Source of the DNA: Sphingopyxis sp.
GTDB taxonomy: Bacteria > Pseudomonadota > Alphaproteobacteria > Sphingomonadales > Sphingomonadaceae
Assembly (NCBI RefSeq): GCF_016704835.1
Contig: NZ_JADIZJ010000021.1
Span: 682,001-746,000 of the forward strand
Direction: 5' to 3'
DNA length: 64,000 nucleotides
A model generated the notes under the pieces. That model was given only the letters and a program-made list of their open reading frames with translations, searched no databases and was not told the DNA's origin. This document shows positions 17,684-27,103 of the stretch, piece after piece (position 1 is the first letter of the stretch; every line of letters starts with the position of its first letter). Made by a program: the position numbers and the translations under genes.

Positions 17684-19135
17684 CTACTTCTTCAATTCCT
17701 TCGCCAGCGTCTTCGCCGTCGCCTTGCCATAGGGCGGCTTGAAGCCCGCCAGCCCGGCGACATCCAGCTTCGGCTGGCGATACACCGCGCGGGCGTGACT
17801 GAAGGTGCGGAAGCCGTCGACGCCGTGGTAATTGCCCATGCCCGACGGCCCGACCCCGCCGAACGGCAAATCCTCCATCGCATTGTGGAACAGAACGTCG
17901 TTGACGGTTACACCGCCCGAGATCGTCCGCGTCAGCACACGGTCCTCCTCGCTCTTGTCCTGCCCGAAATAATAGAGCCCCAGCGGGCGATCGTTGGCAT
18001 TCACATAATCGATCGCGTCGTCGATCGTCTTGTACGTCTTGACCGGCAGGATCGGGCCAAAAATTTCTTCCTGCATCACCTTCATGTCGTCGGTCGGATT
18101 GCGGACGATGTGGAGCGGCATCTTGTGGCCGTTCGAACTGGCGAAATCTTCGCCGCCCGGATTGACCTCGATCACCTCGGCTCCCTTTTCGCGCGCGTCG
18201 GTCAGATAGGATTGCAGCCGGTCATAATTGCGCGTGTTTACCACCGAGGTGTAATCGTCGTTGGCGAGCAAGGTCGGGTAGAGCGCAGCCGCACCTTTCG
18301 TCACGCTATCGATCACCGCGCCTTCCTGATCGTCGGCGACGAGCAGGTAATCGGGCGCAAGGCAGATCTGCCCGGCGTTCATCATCTTGCCGAGTGCGAC
18401 GCGCTGGCCGACGAGATCCTTGTTCGCGCTGCGCCCGATAAAGGTCGGCGACTTGCCGCCGAGCTCAAGCGTCACGGGGACAAGATTGTCCGCCGCGGCG
18501 CGCATGATGTGCCGTCCAACGCTCGTCGCGCCGGTGAAGATCATATGATCGAAAGCGAGCTTCGAGAAAGCGACGCCGACGTCGGCGTCGCCGGTGAACA
18601 CCGCCATTTCGCTTTCGTCGAAATATTCGGTGACCAGCCGGGCCATCAGCGCCGACACATTTTCGGTGAACTCGCTCGGCTTGATCATCGCGCGGTTGCC
18701 TGCTGCGAGAATGCCCGCCATCGGCACGAACACCATGCCGACCGGGAAATTCCACGGCGCGACGACGCCGACGACGCCTTTCGGCTGATAGACAACCTCG
18801 GCCTTGGCGCCAAGCAGCCCGAGCGGGAAAGTGGGCTTGCGCTTCTCGCCCTTCGACCAGCTCGCCAGATGTTTTTTCGCATGTTTGAGCGCGCTCACCG
18901 ACGGCATGATGTCGGTCATCAGCGTCTGTTCGCGGCTGCGATGACCAAAATCCTCACTCACGGCCTTCGCGAAGTCCTCGGCATGATCAATGAGCAGCGC
19001 GATCGCACGGTCGATGCGATCGGTCCGTACCGCAAGGCTTTCGGACATCGCCGCGGTAAAGCTCGCCTTTTGCGCCGCGAGCACCTGACTCATCCGCTGC
19101 GTTTCGCCGGTGATGTTCGTTGCGACCGTCGCCAT
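17684..19135 (-). CDS. Coniferyl-aldehyde-type NAD(P)-dependent aldehyde dehydrogenase
   Basis: 483 residues, full length. NAD-binding and catalytic features: APWNFPVG, KPSEFTENVS, FTGATSVGRHIM, catalytic glutamate in LELGGKSP and catalytic cysteine in NAGQICLAPDY. The C-terminal hydrophobic/basic tail and the APDY context are typical of the CalB/coniferyl aldehyde dehydrogenase branch, many members of which oxidise medium-chain or aromatic aldehydes. A second ATG 14 codons in is an equally plausible start. Divergent from the thiolase, with 156 bases between. Confidence 0.88.
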   Translation of the reverse strand: MATVATNITGETQRMSQVLAAQKASFTAAMSESLAVRTDRIDRAIALLIDHAEDFAKAVSEDFGHRSREQTLMTDIMPSVSALKHAKKHLASWSKGEKRKPTFPLGLLGAKAEVVYQPKGVVGVVAPWNFPVGMVFVPMAGILAAGNRAMIKPSEFTENVSALMARLVTEYFDESEMAVFTGDADVGVAFSKLAFDHMIFTGATSVGRHIMRAAADNLVPVTLELGGKSPTFIGRSANKDLVGQRVALGKMMNAGQICLAPDYLLVADDQEGAVIDSVTKGAAALYPTLLANDDYTSVVNTRNYDRLQSYLTDAREKGAEVIEVNPGGEDFASSNGHKMPLHIVRNPTDDMKVMQEEIFGPILPVKTYKTIDDAIDYVNANDRPLGLYYFGQDKSEEDRVLTRTISGGVTVNDVLFHNAMEDLPFGGVGPSGMGNYHGVDGFRTFSHARAVYRQPKLDVAGLAGFKPPYGKATAKTLAKELKK

Positions 19136-19291
19136 TGCCCGTCTCCCTGTTTTGTTGCGCCTGTTTGATCATGAGCCGCGGCGGGTTGCAAGATGAAACC
19201 GGCTACCTATCTCGGTTCAGCCCCTTTCGCAGTTGCAGCATATCCGCTATTCGACCCGCCGAACCTGTTTTCCCTTACGGAGTCTTGTCCC

Positions 19292-20479
19292 ATGACCGCC
19301 ACCGATCCCGTCGTCTTCCTGTCCTACGCCCGCACCCCGATGGGCAGCATGCAGGGCAGCCTGTCGGACGCGAGCGCGACCGACCTCGGTGCGACTGCGG
19401 TGAAGGCGGCTGTCGAGCGCGCGGGCGTCAGCGGTGACGATATCGAACGCATATACATGGGCTGCGTCCTTCCCGCCGGGCTCGGCCAGGCGCCGGCGCG
19501 GCAGGCTGCGATCAAGGCGGGCCTGCCCAAATCGGTGCAGGCAACCACCGTCAACAAAGTGTGCGGTTCGGGCATGCAGACCGTGATCATGGGCGCCGAA
19601 GCGCTCGCCGCGGGCAGCGTCGACCTGATCGTCGCAGGCGGCATGGAATCGATGACCAACGCGCCGTATCTGCTCAAAAAGCACCGCGGCGGCGCGCGCA
19701 TCGGCCATGACACCGCTTATGACCATATGTTCCTCGACGGGCTGGAAGACGCCTATGAAGCGGGTCGCGCGATGGGTACCTTTGCGCAGGATACCGCCGA
19801 TGCCTATCAGCTCAGCCGTCAGGCGCAGGACGATTACACGCTGACGTCGCTGAGCCGCGCCAAAGCCGCGATCACCGAAGGCGCCTTTGCCGCCGAAATC
19901 GCGCCCGTGACGATCGCGGGCCGCAAGGGCGATATCGTTGTCGATACCGACGAAGCACCGAGCAAGGCGATGCCCGACAAGATCCCGACGCTGAAACCCG
20001 CCTTTGCCAAGGACGGCACGATCACTGCGGCGACCAGCTCGTCGATTTCGGACGGCGCCGCCGCGGTCGTGTTGACCCGCCAGTCGGTCGCCGATGCCAA
20101 GGGTGCCAAGGCCGTCGCGCGCCTCGTCGCGCACGCCGCGCACGCGCAGGAACCCAAGGATTTCACGATCGCCCCGGTCGGCGCGATCAACAAGGTGCTG
20201 GCCAAGGCCGGCTGGACCATCGGCGACGTCGACCTGTTCGAAGTCAACGAAGCCTTTGCCTGCGTCGCGATGTTCGCGATGCACGACCTCGGCATTCCGC
20301 ACGACAAGATCAACGTCCACGGCGGCGCGACCGCGCTCGGCCACCCGATCGGCGCCAGCGGCACGCGCATCATCACGACGCTGATCGCGGCGCTCCAGCG
20401 CCACGGCAAGACGCGGGGCATTGCAAGCCTGTGCATCGGCGGTGGCGAGGCTACCGCGGTGGCGATCGAGCTGACCTAA
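19292..20479 (+). CDS. Acetyl-CoA C-acetyltransferase (thiolase)
   Basis: 395 residues from the ATG at 19292, chosen because the thiolase fold begins there (VVFLSYARTPMGSM). Acyl-enzyme cysteine in NKVCGSGMQT, the NEAFA motif, the GGATALGHPIGASG loop and the C-terminal SLCIGGGEA cysteine region are all present. It makes or cleaves acetoacetyl-CoA in fatty acid, ketone-body or polyhydroxyalkanoate metabolism. A strong terminator follows, so it is probably monocistronic. Confidence 0.93.
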   Translation: MTATDPVVFLSYARTPMGSMQGSLSDASATDLGATAVKAAVERAGVSGDDIERIYMGCVLPAGLGQAPARQAAIKAGLPKSVQATTVNKVCGSGMQTVIMGAEALAAGSVDLIVAGGMESMTNAPYLLKKHRGGARIGHDTAYDHMFLDGLEDAYEAGRAMGTFAQDTADAYQLSRQAQDDYTLTSLSRAKAAITEGAFAAEIAPVTIAGRKGDIVVDTDEAPSKAMPDKIPTLKPAFAKDGTITAATSSSISDGAAAVVLTRQSVADAKGAKAVARLVAHAAHAQEPKDFTIAPVGAINKVLAKAGWTIGDVDLFEVNEAFACVAMFAMHDLGIPHDKINVHGGATALGHPIGASGTRIITTLIAALQRHGKTRGIASLCIGGGEATAVAIELT

Positions 20480-20501
20480 TCCCCCAATTAACAAAGGTTG
20501 C

Positions 20502-20530
20502 ACGGCGTCGTCGCAAGACGGCGCCGTTTC
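20502..20530 (+). terminator. Rho-independent terminator after the thiolase
   Basis: Stem ACGGCGTCGTC (20502-20512), tetraloop GCAA, stem GACGGCGCCGT (20517-20527), with one G-U pair, then TTT. A GNRA tetraloop and 11 paired bases make this a strong structure 22 bases after the stop codon. Confidence 0.8.
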
Positions 20531-20669
20531 GTCGTTTGGCGGCGACAAATTGCGACACTAATGTCCTGAAAATAAACGGCGCATTCCGGCTCCGTTCAAT
20601 TCGACTCGGCTAATCCTCCATTTGTCATCGGGCAGTCCCCTCCCCCTGACGGATTGAAAGGATAGACCA

Positions 20670-21140
20670 ATGAAGACCAAATTTCTTACTGTCGGCCTGA
20701 TTGCCGCGATGATGGTTCCCGGCGTCGCCTCGGCGCAGACCCGCGGCGAAGTTCGTGACAGCCGCCAGGACGTTCGCGAAGAGCAGCGCGAGCTGCGTGA
20801 GGCCCAGCGTTACGGTGATCGTGGTGATGTCCGCGAAGAGCGCCGCGACGTACGCGATGCGCGTCAGGAGTTGCGCGAAGACAAGCGCGACTGGCGTCAG
20901 GATCGCCGCTATCAGAGCTATCGCGCGCCGTTCAAATATCAGCAGTTCCGCGTCGGAGCGACCTTGCGCTCGAACTACTACGCCCCGTCGTATCGTCCGA
21001 GCTATGACAGCCGCTGGGGTGTGCCGCGCGCCGGTCGCAACCTGACCTATGTGCGTCACTACAACGACCTGCTGCTCGTCAACGAGCGCAACGGCCGGGT
21101 GGTGAAGGTTTACCGCAATCACTTCAACTGGCGCCGTTAA
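20670..21140 (+). CDS. RcnB-family periplasmic protein
   Basis: 156 residues. A signal peptide (MKTKFLTVGLIAAMMVPGVA, cut after SAQ-like) is followed by a highly charged Arg/Asp/Glu helix (about 25-80, RDVRDARQELREDKRD) and the RcnB-like C-terminus RHYNDLLLVNERNGRVVKVY. E. coli RcnB affects nickel/cobalt homeostasis; sphingomonads carry many paralogues whose role is not known. Preceded by GAAAGGA and followed by its own terminator. Confidence 0.85.
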   Translation: MKTKFLTVGLIAAMMVPGVASAQTRGEVRDSRQDVREEQRELREAQRYGDRGDVREERRDVRDARQELREDKRDWRQDRRYQSYRAPFKYQQFRVGATLRSNYYAPSYRPSYDSRWGVPRAGRNLTYVRHYNDLLLVNERNGRVVKVYRNHFNWRR

Positions 21141-21166
21141 ACGCTAGCTGACGTCGGGTAACCGAG

Positions 21167-21199
21167 AAGGGTCGATGGGCAACCATCGGCCCTTTTTTA
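21167..21199 (+). terminator. Rho-independent terminator after the RcnB-family gene
   Basis: AAGGGTCGATGG (21167-21178), loop GCAA, CCATCGGCCCTT (21183-21194), then a T-run. Twelve base pairs including one G-U, GNRA loop, classic U-tract. Confidence 0.88.
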
Positions 21200-21273
21200 T
21201 TGCGTGGCGATTGTCGTTGCTGCGCCCTCATCAAGGGCATAGCCTGCGCGCGTTCTTGTGGGGAGACAATGAC

Positions 21274-21669
21274 ATGAAAAAGCTGCTTTTGCTGACCGCG
21301 CTCACGGCGCTGTCGGCTTGTTCGCAAAAGACTGAAGAATCGGAAGAAACGGCTGCCGCACCGAACGAGGCGGTAACGCCCGCGCCTGCGACCGACTCGG
21401 GAACCCAACCCGGGACCTATGACGTCAAAATGGCCGACGGCACGATGGCCACAACGGTGATCAATGCCGACGGCACCTATGTCGATACCAGCGCGAAGGG
21501 CGAGATTGTCAAAGGTCTTTATGCGCGCAAGGACGGCAAGGATTGTTTCGATCCCGAAGGCGACGCGTTGGGCGGATGCTGGGACATCACGCAGCCCGGA
21601 GCCGACGGCAGCTTCACTGCCACCTCGCCCGAAGGCACAGTGGTCACGGTCACGCCCAGGAAGAAATAA
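21274..21669 (+). CDS. Small lipoprotein of unknown function
   Basis: 131 residues from the ATG at 21274, which has a GGGGAGA ribosome site; the open frame extends further upstream through the terminator and that part is not used. The signal peptide ends in a lipobox, ALSAC, then a Glu/Ala/Pro-rich linker (to about 45) and a compact domain with GTYDVKMADGTMATTVINAD, which contains two cysteines (DCFDPEG, GGCWDI) that could pair. Probably anchored in the outer or inner membrane facing the periplasm. Confidence 0.8.
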   Translation: MKKLLLLTALTALSACSQKTEESEETAAAPNEAVTPAPATDSGTQPGTYDVKMADGTMATTVINADGTYVDTSAKGEIVKGLYARKDGKDCFDPEGDALGGCWDITQPGADGSFTATSPEGTVVTVTPRKK

Positions 21670-21703
21670 CCTCTCCGGCCTGACGCCAATCCTCGCTGCG
21701 GGG

Positions 21704-22165
21704 TCAATCTCCCCAGATATGGTCGGTCTGGATCCAGCCGCTACGACCCTTCACGTCGAACCGACACCAGCCGTCGGCGCATTCGGTGATCCGCCCGACG
21801 ACGCCGGGTTCGGCGCGGTAAGCGACGGCGGCCGAAGCGCTGGCCGCCTCGCGCAGCGGGCGGATCTCGCCGGTGACGATCGCGGTGCGCGTGCGGCTGA
21901 GCAGGCGCGCGGCCATCCACCCTTGCGTGCCGTCGGGATCCTCGATCTTGCGCCAGGTTTCAAAACGCGCGACGACTTTGACGGGCAAATCCTTGCGCCG
22001 ATATTCCCAAATCACCGGCACGTCGGGCGATGGCCCCTTGCGCATCCGCGCCTCATCGACGCTGATCGACGCCCAATAGGGCAGCTTGATGGGGTCGGAT
22101 TGCGCGGATGCCGGTCCCACGACGGCGAACAGCGCTGTGGCTGCGAATATCAGGCGGCTGGTCAT
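21704..22165 (-). CDS. Exported bacterial SH3-domain protein
   Basis: 153 residues. A signal peptide cleaves after PASAQ. Two SH3b-like repeats follow: ARMRKGPSPDVPVIWEYRR with GTQGWMAARLL (about 38-90), and EIRPLREAASASAAVAYRAE with GWCRFDVKGRSGWIQTDHIWG (about 98-150). The GW(M/I)xxxxL/IWG endings are typical of alphaproteobacterial periplasmic SH3 proteins, which may bind peptidoglycan. Role inferred from the fold. Confidence 0.85.
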   Translation of the reverse strand: MTSRLIFAATALFAVVGPASAQSDPIKLPYWASISVDEARMRKGPSPDVPVIWEYRRKDLPVKVVARFETWRKIEDPDGTQGWMAARLLSRTRTAIVTGEIRPLREAASASAAVAYRAEPGVVGRITECADGWCRFDVKGRSGWIQTDHIWGD

Positions 22166-22301
22166 TATATTGCCTTGTCAAATTCGGGTCGGATGTTCAA
22201 CCGTTCGCCGCGCAAAAGGCTGCGTTCATCCCCGGTCTTTTCGCGTGTCTTTCGGGTGCATGCTCTTGACCGGCGCGCGGCGGCGCGCTCTATCGGCGGC
22301 C

Positions 22302-23300
22302 ATGCCCGATTCATCCCGCCCAAAACGCCCGCGCGTCATCGTTACCCGCCAGTTGATGCCGCATGTCGAGGCGCGCATGGCCGAATTGTTCGACGTCGCG
22401 CTCTCGGCGAACGATCAGGCGTTTACCAAAGACGAATTGAAGGCCGCGGTCGCCGATTGCGACGTCTTCGTCCCGACGGTGACCGATGAGATTGACGCCG
22501 AGGTGCTGGCGGCGGCGGGCGAACGCCTGAAACTGATTGCCAATTTCGGCGCCGGGGTCGACCATATCGACCTGGCGGCGGCGCGCGCCAAGGGCATCAT
22601 GGTGTCGAACACGCCTGGGGTCTTTACCGAAGATACTGCCGACATGACGATGGCGCTGATCCTGTCGGTGCCGCGGCGCCTCGCCGAGGGCGAGAAACTG
22701 ATGCGGTCGGGCCAGTGGGCGGGTTGGGCACCGAGCGCGATGCTCGGCCACCGCGTTGGCGGTAAATTGCTCGGCATCATCGGCATGGGGCGCATCGGGC
22801 TGGCGGTCGCGCGCCGCGCGCGTGCTTTCGGCCTGTCGATCCATTATCACAACCGCAAGCGCCTACCCGAAGCGATCGAAGAGGAACTGGGCGCGAGCTA
22901 TCACGCCAGCGTCGATACATTGCTGCGGATCAGCGACATCGTGACGCTTCACTGCCCGCATACCGCTGAGACGCATGAGATGGTCAATGCAGCGCGGATC
23001 GGATCGATGAAGCCGACCGCGTATCTGATCAACACCGCCCGCGGCGAAATCGTCGACGAAAGGGCGCTGATCGCGGCGCTCCAGACCGGGCGCATCGCGG
23101 GCGCCGGGCTCGACGTGTACACCCACGAACCCGCAGTCGACCCGGCCCTGCTCGCGCTCGACAATGTCGTACTGCTCCCGCACCTGGGCTCGGCAACGAT
23201 CGAGGGCCGCGAGGCATCGGGCGAAAAGGTCATCGCCAACATCCGCGCTTGGTGCGACGGGCATCGCCCGCAGGATCAGGTGCTGGAGGGATGGGCGTAA
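22302..23300 (+). CDS. D-2-hydroxyacid dehydrogenase (glyoxylate/hydroxypyruvate reductase type)
   Basis: 332 residues from the ATG at 22302 (frame is open further up, but the fold starts here). NAD(P)-binding GMGRIGLAVARRA, substrate-binding ANFGAGVDH, catalytic Arg in NTARGEIVDE, Glu in HEPAVDP and His in LLPHLGSAT are all present. It reduces glyoxylate or hydroxypyruvate, or a similar 2-oxoacid; the exact substrate is not clear from sequence. REP-like repeats follow directly. Confidence 0.9.
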   Translation: MPDSSRPKRPRVIVTRQLMPHVEARMAELFDVALSANDQAFTKDELKAAVADCDVFVPTVTDEIDAEVLAAAGERLKLIANFGAGVDHIDLAAARAKGIMVSNTPGVFTEDTADMTMALILSVPRRLAEGEKLMRSGQWAGWAPSAMLGHRVGGKLLGIIGMGRIGLAVARRARAFGLSIHYHNRKRLPEAIEEELGASYHASVDTLLRISDIVTLHCPHTAETHEMVNAARIGSMKPTAYLINTARGEIVDERALIAALQTGRIAGAGLDVYTHEPAVDPALLALDNVVLLPHLGSATIEGREASGEKVIANIRAWCDGHRPQDQVLEGWA

Positions 23301-23306
23301 CAGGCC

Positions 23307-23393
23307 GTCGCCCCCGCGCAGGCGGGGGCCGCTCTTGGTTTATGCAGCACCTTGGCGCAACGCCGTAGCGGCCCCCGCCTTCGCGGGGGCGAC
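23307..23393. repeat. REP-like pair of inverted GC-rich palindromes
   Basis: GTCGCCCCCGC...GGGGGCCGCT (23307-23333) and its near inverse AGCGGCCCCCGC...GGGGGCGAC (23367-23393). Each unit is itself a hairpin and the two units pair with each other. They sit between two converging genes, so they may serve as a two-way terminator. Related units occur at 28564, 32639 and 48957. Confidence 0.8.
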
Positions 23394-23398
23394 CCTAA

Positions 23399-24802
23399 TC
23401 AATCCCCCGTCAAAATCCGGTCCACCAACTGTTTCACCGTCGGGGTGAAGTTGTTCGAATAGAAGGGATCGGTCTTGAAATTGAACGCGGCGTGCCCCGC
23501 AAACATCAGATTTTGCTCGGGATCGCCGCCGTGCGCGATGTCCTGCAGCGTTTTCTGGATGCAGAAGCTGCGCGGGTCGGCGAGGTAGCCGGTGGTGTAA
23601 TCGTCATGGTCCTTCCACGACGAAAAGCCGCAATGCGACAGGCAGCCCATGCAATCGGTCTGGTCCTTGCGGATCACCGCCTTGTCGCTGTCGGTCACGA
23701 AAACAACCGTATTGTCGGGGGTCTTCAGCGCTTCGGTATAACCCTCGGCGGCCCAGTCGCGCGCCCTTGCCCGATCATGCGGGGTGACCCAGAAATTCTT
23801 GCCCTTCACTCCTACGTCGAGCTGGACGATGTGATCGCCCGCTTCCTGCTTTGAATAAGGAATCTGGCGCTCCGAGCGCGCTTCGAGATCGCGCAGGAAG
23901 GGGGTGCGCACCGCGCTGGAATAAAAGCCGGTCGGCGAAAAGCGGTGGAGCAGCACGTCACCGTCGTCGAGGGTGCGAAGACGATCTTTCCACGCCTGCG
24001 GGATCGGGCTTTCTTCGGTCAGCAGCGGCCGGGTGCCGTACTGGAAAACGATCTGGCCGAGCTCGGGGTTGTCGATCCAGTTTTCCCAGTCGCGAAGATA
24101 CCAGACGCCGCCCGCCATCACGATCGGCACACTGTCGGCAATCCCTTCCGCCGTCATGACGTCGCGCAGCGCTTTCACGCGCGGATACGGATCCTGCGGT
24201 ACCAGCGGATCTTCGGCGTTCGACAGGCCGTTGTGACCGCCCGCCAGCCAGGGATCCTCATACACCACCGCGCCGAGCAGATGCGGCACCTTGTGGTAGG
24301 CACGCTTCCACAGCGCGCGAAACGCGCGTGCCGAGCTGATGATTGGCAGATACATGACATTGTGGCGCTCGGCGATTTCGCTGAGCTTGTACGGCATCCC
24401 GGCGCCGCAGGTAACCCCGGCGACCATGCCCTTGGTGCGGGCCAGCACGCCTTCGAGGATCTGCTGCGCGCCGCCCATTTCCCACAGCACGTTGATGTTG
24501 ATCGCACCCTTGCCGCCCGACACCTCGTAAGCGCGCTCGACCTGCGCCACCGCGCCTTCGATGCCGTAATGGATCAGTTCTTCGTGGCGTTCCTTGCGGG
24601 TCAGCGACTTGTAAACCTGCGGGACGATCTTGCCCTCGGCGTCATAGCTGTCGGCGTTGACCGCCGACACGGTGCCGATGCCGCCCGCCGCAGCCCAGGC
24701 TCCGCTCGACATATGGTTGGTCGCCGACACGCCCTTGCCGCCCTCGACCAACGGCCAGACTTCACGTCCGCCGTAAAGGATGGGCTTCAATCCTTTGAAC
24801 AT
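23399..24802 (-). CDS. Nitronate monooxygenase family flavoprotein (2-nitropropane dioxygenase-like)
   Basis: 467 residues from the ATG at 24802, chosen because the conserved opening FKGLKPILYGG begins there and an AAGAGA site precedes it. TIM-barrel FMN protein: GAGMPYKLSEIA, PIISSARAFRALWKR, then VPIVMAGGVWYLRDWENW and FQYGTRPLLTEESPIP. The long C-terminal part with cysteines (DCMGCLSHCGFSSW) marks the longer subgroup common in alphaproteobacteria, whose substrate is not known. Nitronate oxidation is the family activity. Confidence 0.85.
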   Translation of the reverse strand: MFKGLKPILYGGREVWPLVEGGKGVSATNHMSSGAWAAAGGIGTVSAVNADSYDAEGKIVPQVYKSLTRKERHEELIHYGIEGAVAQVERAYEVSGGKGAININVLWEMGGAQQILEGVLARTKGMVAGVTCGAGMPYKLSEIAERHNVMYLPIISSARAFRALWKRAYHKVPHLLGAVVYEDPWLAGGHNGLSNAEDPLVPQDPYPRVKALRDVMTAEGIADSVPIVMAGGVWYLRDWENWIDNPELGQIVFQYGTRPLLTEESPIPQAWKDRLRTLDDGDVLLHRFSPTGFYSSAVRTPFLRDLEARSERQIPYSKQEAGDHIVQLDVGVKGKNFWVTPHDRARARDWAAEGYTEALKTPDNTVVFVTDSDKAVIRKDQTDCMGCLSHCGFSSWKDHDDYTTGYLADPRSFCIQKTLQDIAHGGDPEQNLMFAGHAAFNFKTDPFYSNNFTPTVKQLVDRILTGD

Positions 24803-24904
24803 TTTCGATCTCTTTCTGTCCACCGGCCGTCCACTTCCCGGCCAGTCCCCGTTTCGGTTCCGTAAGCGGAAGCGCGCGGCGAAAGTCAATGGTTCCGCGG
24901 CGGG

Positions 24905-26047
24905 CTAGCCCCCAAAGAGGCGGCGGCCTTTAAGCGCGCGACCATAGAGATTTTCATAGGCCGCGACCATCGTCGATTCGTCGAACCTGTCGATCGCGAT
25001 CCGCCGGTTCGCGGCACCAATCCGCGCGCGCAGGTCGCGATCGGCGGTCAGTTCGGCCAATGCGGCGTGAAAGCCCCTTTCGTCGTCGGCGATAAAGTGC
25101 CGGTTGTCGGGCGCGACCATCGCGGCAACATCGCCAACATCGGGGCTCACGACCGGCAAGCCCGCCGCCATCGCCTCGATCACCGCAATCGGCGCCTGCT
25201 CGCTCTGCGAGGACAGCGCGAACAGGTCGAAATGACCGATCCAGCGTGCGGGCTCGGCCATGAAGCCGGGCATCACCAGCCGGTCGGCGATCCCGCAAGC
25301 GGCGGCCTCGGCGGCGATCGCCGCGCGTTCCGGCCCATCTCCGACGATGACCAGCCGGACGTTCGCGGGCAAATTGGCGACCGCATGGACGAGGCGCGGT
25401 AAATCCTTGACCTTGCGCAGCCCGGCAACGGTCCCGATAACAACCTCGCCTTCGCGCCGCTCCAAACCCGGAATCGCGACGGACGCCTTGGCTCCATAAG
25501 CCGCGGTGTCGATCCCGTTGCTGATCAGTACCGTGCGCCGCCGCGCGCGCCATTCGTCCGCGGCGATCCGCTCGAGCAGCGTCGAAGGCACGGCCAGCGC
25601 GTCGGCAGTCGGCAGCGCGAGACGGCGAAAGCCGTTACGCTTCCAGTTGCGCCGGACGCTCTCATCCTCGTTGAACCCATCCTCGTGGTGGACCAGCGGC
25701 GGCAGGTCGCGGAACGGTGCAAAGACGCGGTGCGCCATCACCCCGTCCATCGACCCCCAATTATAGCTGAGCACCAGATCAAACTGCTGCATATAGGCGG
25801 CAAGATCGCGATAGCGCGCCAGCCCCGGCTTGCCATGCAGCGGCGGCGTATCGGCAGGAAATTCGACATCGACAGCGGGATCGATCGCGTCGCGTGCGCT
25901 CATCGCCTCGGGTACGGCCGACAAGATCGTGTGCCGCGCGCGCGGTCCCATCAAATTCATCAGCCGCACCGCGCGGGCTTCCTTGCCCCCCAGCGAAAAG
26001 CTGGAATGGAGGTGGAGCAGCCGTGCCGGAGATTCTACACCCGTCAC
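24905..26047 (-). CDS. GT4-family glycosyltransferase
   Basis: 380 residues. GT-B fold: N-terminal LHLHSSFSLGGKEARAVRL binding loop, a linker near 175, and a C-terminal nucleotide-sugar site with SNGIDT, VGDGPER and the EX7E-type SEQAPIAVIEAMAAGLPVVS. Similar proteins act in exopolysaccharide or lipopolysaccharide assembly. Its start overlaps the stop of the upstream hydrolase gene by four bases (ATGA), so both are co-translated. Confidence 0.88.
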   Translation of the reverse strand: MTGVESPARLLHLHSSFSLGGKEARAVRLMNLMGPRARHTILSAVPEAMSARDAIDPAVDVEFPADTPPLHGKPGLARYRDLAAYMQQFDLVLSYNWGSMDGVMAHRVFAPFRDLPPLVHHEDGFNEDESVRRNWKRNGFRRLALPTADALAVPSTLLERIAADEWRARRRTVLISNGIDTAAYGAKASVAIPGLERREGEVVIGTVAGLRKVKDLPRLVHAVANLPANVRLVIVGDGPERAAIAAEAAACGIADRLVMPGFMAEPARWIGHFDLFALSSQSEQAPIAVIEAMAAGLPVVSPDVGDVAAMVAPDNRHFIADDERGFHAALAELTADRDLRARIGAANRRIAIDRFDESTMVAAYENLYGRALKGRRLFGG

Positions 26048-27000
26048 GCGGTCGGCAGTTCGGCCAGCCAGGCGTCGATCGCCGCAACAGCTTCGGGCTC
26101 GTCGAGCGTTGGTGCGTGGCCGACACCTTGCACCTCGATCAGTGTGGCATGTGGCAGTGCAGCAACCATCTTTTCACCCGCCGACCGCGCCAAAATGTCC
26201 GATAGCTCACCGCGCAGGATCAGCAACGGGACGGTGCCGAGCGCGCGATAGACCGGCCACATATCGAACGCCGCTTCGCCGCCGGTCACGCGCAACGGCG
26301 CCGCGATCTGCTTGTCATAGTCGGTGACGATGCGGCCTTCTGGGGTCAGCCGGTGGGTGCGCTTGGTCAGCCGCAGCCAGTCGTGGATTTCATAGCCGGG
26401 ATAAATCGCGGCGTTCAGCTCGGCATAGGCTCGCGCCGCATGCATCCATGTCGGCTGACTGCCCCCCGCACCGATATAATCGCGGATGCGCTCCAACCCG
26501 CTGGTCTGGAGCTCGGGGCCAACGTCGTTGAGCGCTGCGCCGATCATCCGCCCGGGCAGCGTCGCGGCCATTAGCATCGACACAAGCCCGCCCAGCGAGG
26601 TGCCGATCGTCGCAAAGCGATCGATGCCCAGTTCGTCGAGCAGCGCGACGACATCCTGCACATAAGTCAGCGGGACATAGGTCATCGGATCCTTGGCATA
26701 GGCGCTGTCGCCGCGACCGCGAAATTCGATGACGATCGTCTTGCGCTGCCGCGCGACATGCGGCGCGAGCAGCTCGAAATCGCGCGCGTTACGCGCCAGA
26801 CCCGGCAGGCACAGCACCGGCGGCGCCGTTTCGGCCCCATCCGGCCCCGGATAGACGCGCGCATGCAACCGCACGCCGTCGCCCGACCACCAATATTGGT
26901 CCTGCCAGTCGCGGCGCGCGTCCTGCTTTGCCTCCTGCTTGGCCAAAATGGCGGATCCCCTTGGTTCGTGTCCTGGCATGTCCCGGCGCGCGGAACCCAA
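26044..27000 (-). CDS. Alpha/beta hydrolase
   Basis: 318 residues. Oxyanion region LCLPGLARNARDF, nucleophile Ser in GTSLGG, acid residue near LRGELSDIL, and His in GVGHAPTLDEP. It is an esterase-like member with unknown substrate. The first 30 residues (MGSARRDMPGHEPRG...) are weakly conserved in type, so an internal start is possible. Coupled to the glycosyltransferase and divergent from astD, with 103 bases between. Confidence 0.85.
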   Translation of the reverse strand: MGSARRDMPGHEPRGSAILAKQEAKQDARRDWQDQYWWSGDGVRLHARVYPGPDGAETAPPVLCLPGLARNARDFELLAPHVARQRKTIVIEFRGRGDSAYAKDPMTYVPLTYVQDVVALLDELGIDRFATIGTSLGGLVSMLMAATLPGRMIGAALNDVGPELQTSGLERIRDYIGAGGSQPTWMHAARAYAELNAAIYPGYEIHDWLRLTKRTHRLTPEGRIVTDYDKQIAAPLRVTGGEAAFDMWPVYRALGTVPLLILRGELSDILARSAGEKMVAALPHATLIEVQGVGHAPTLDEPEAVAAIDAWLAELPTA

Positions 27001-27103
27001 TTGCGTCTATCGCCAACCCAGCCGCGCGGTGCAAGCAATCCGTCGCACCAGACCCCAGCGCAGGTTGCCGCCACGGTCTTTCACCGATAAGACCGTCTCA
27101 ACC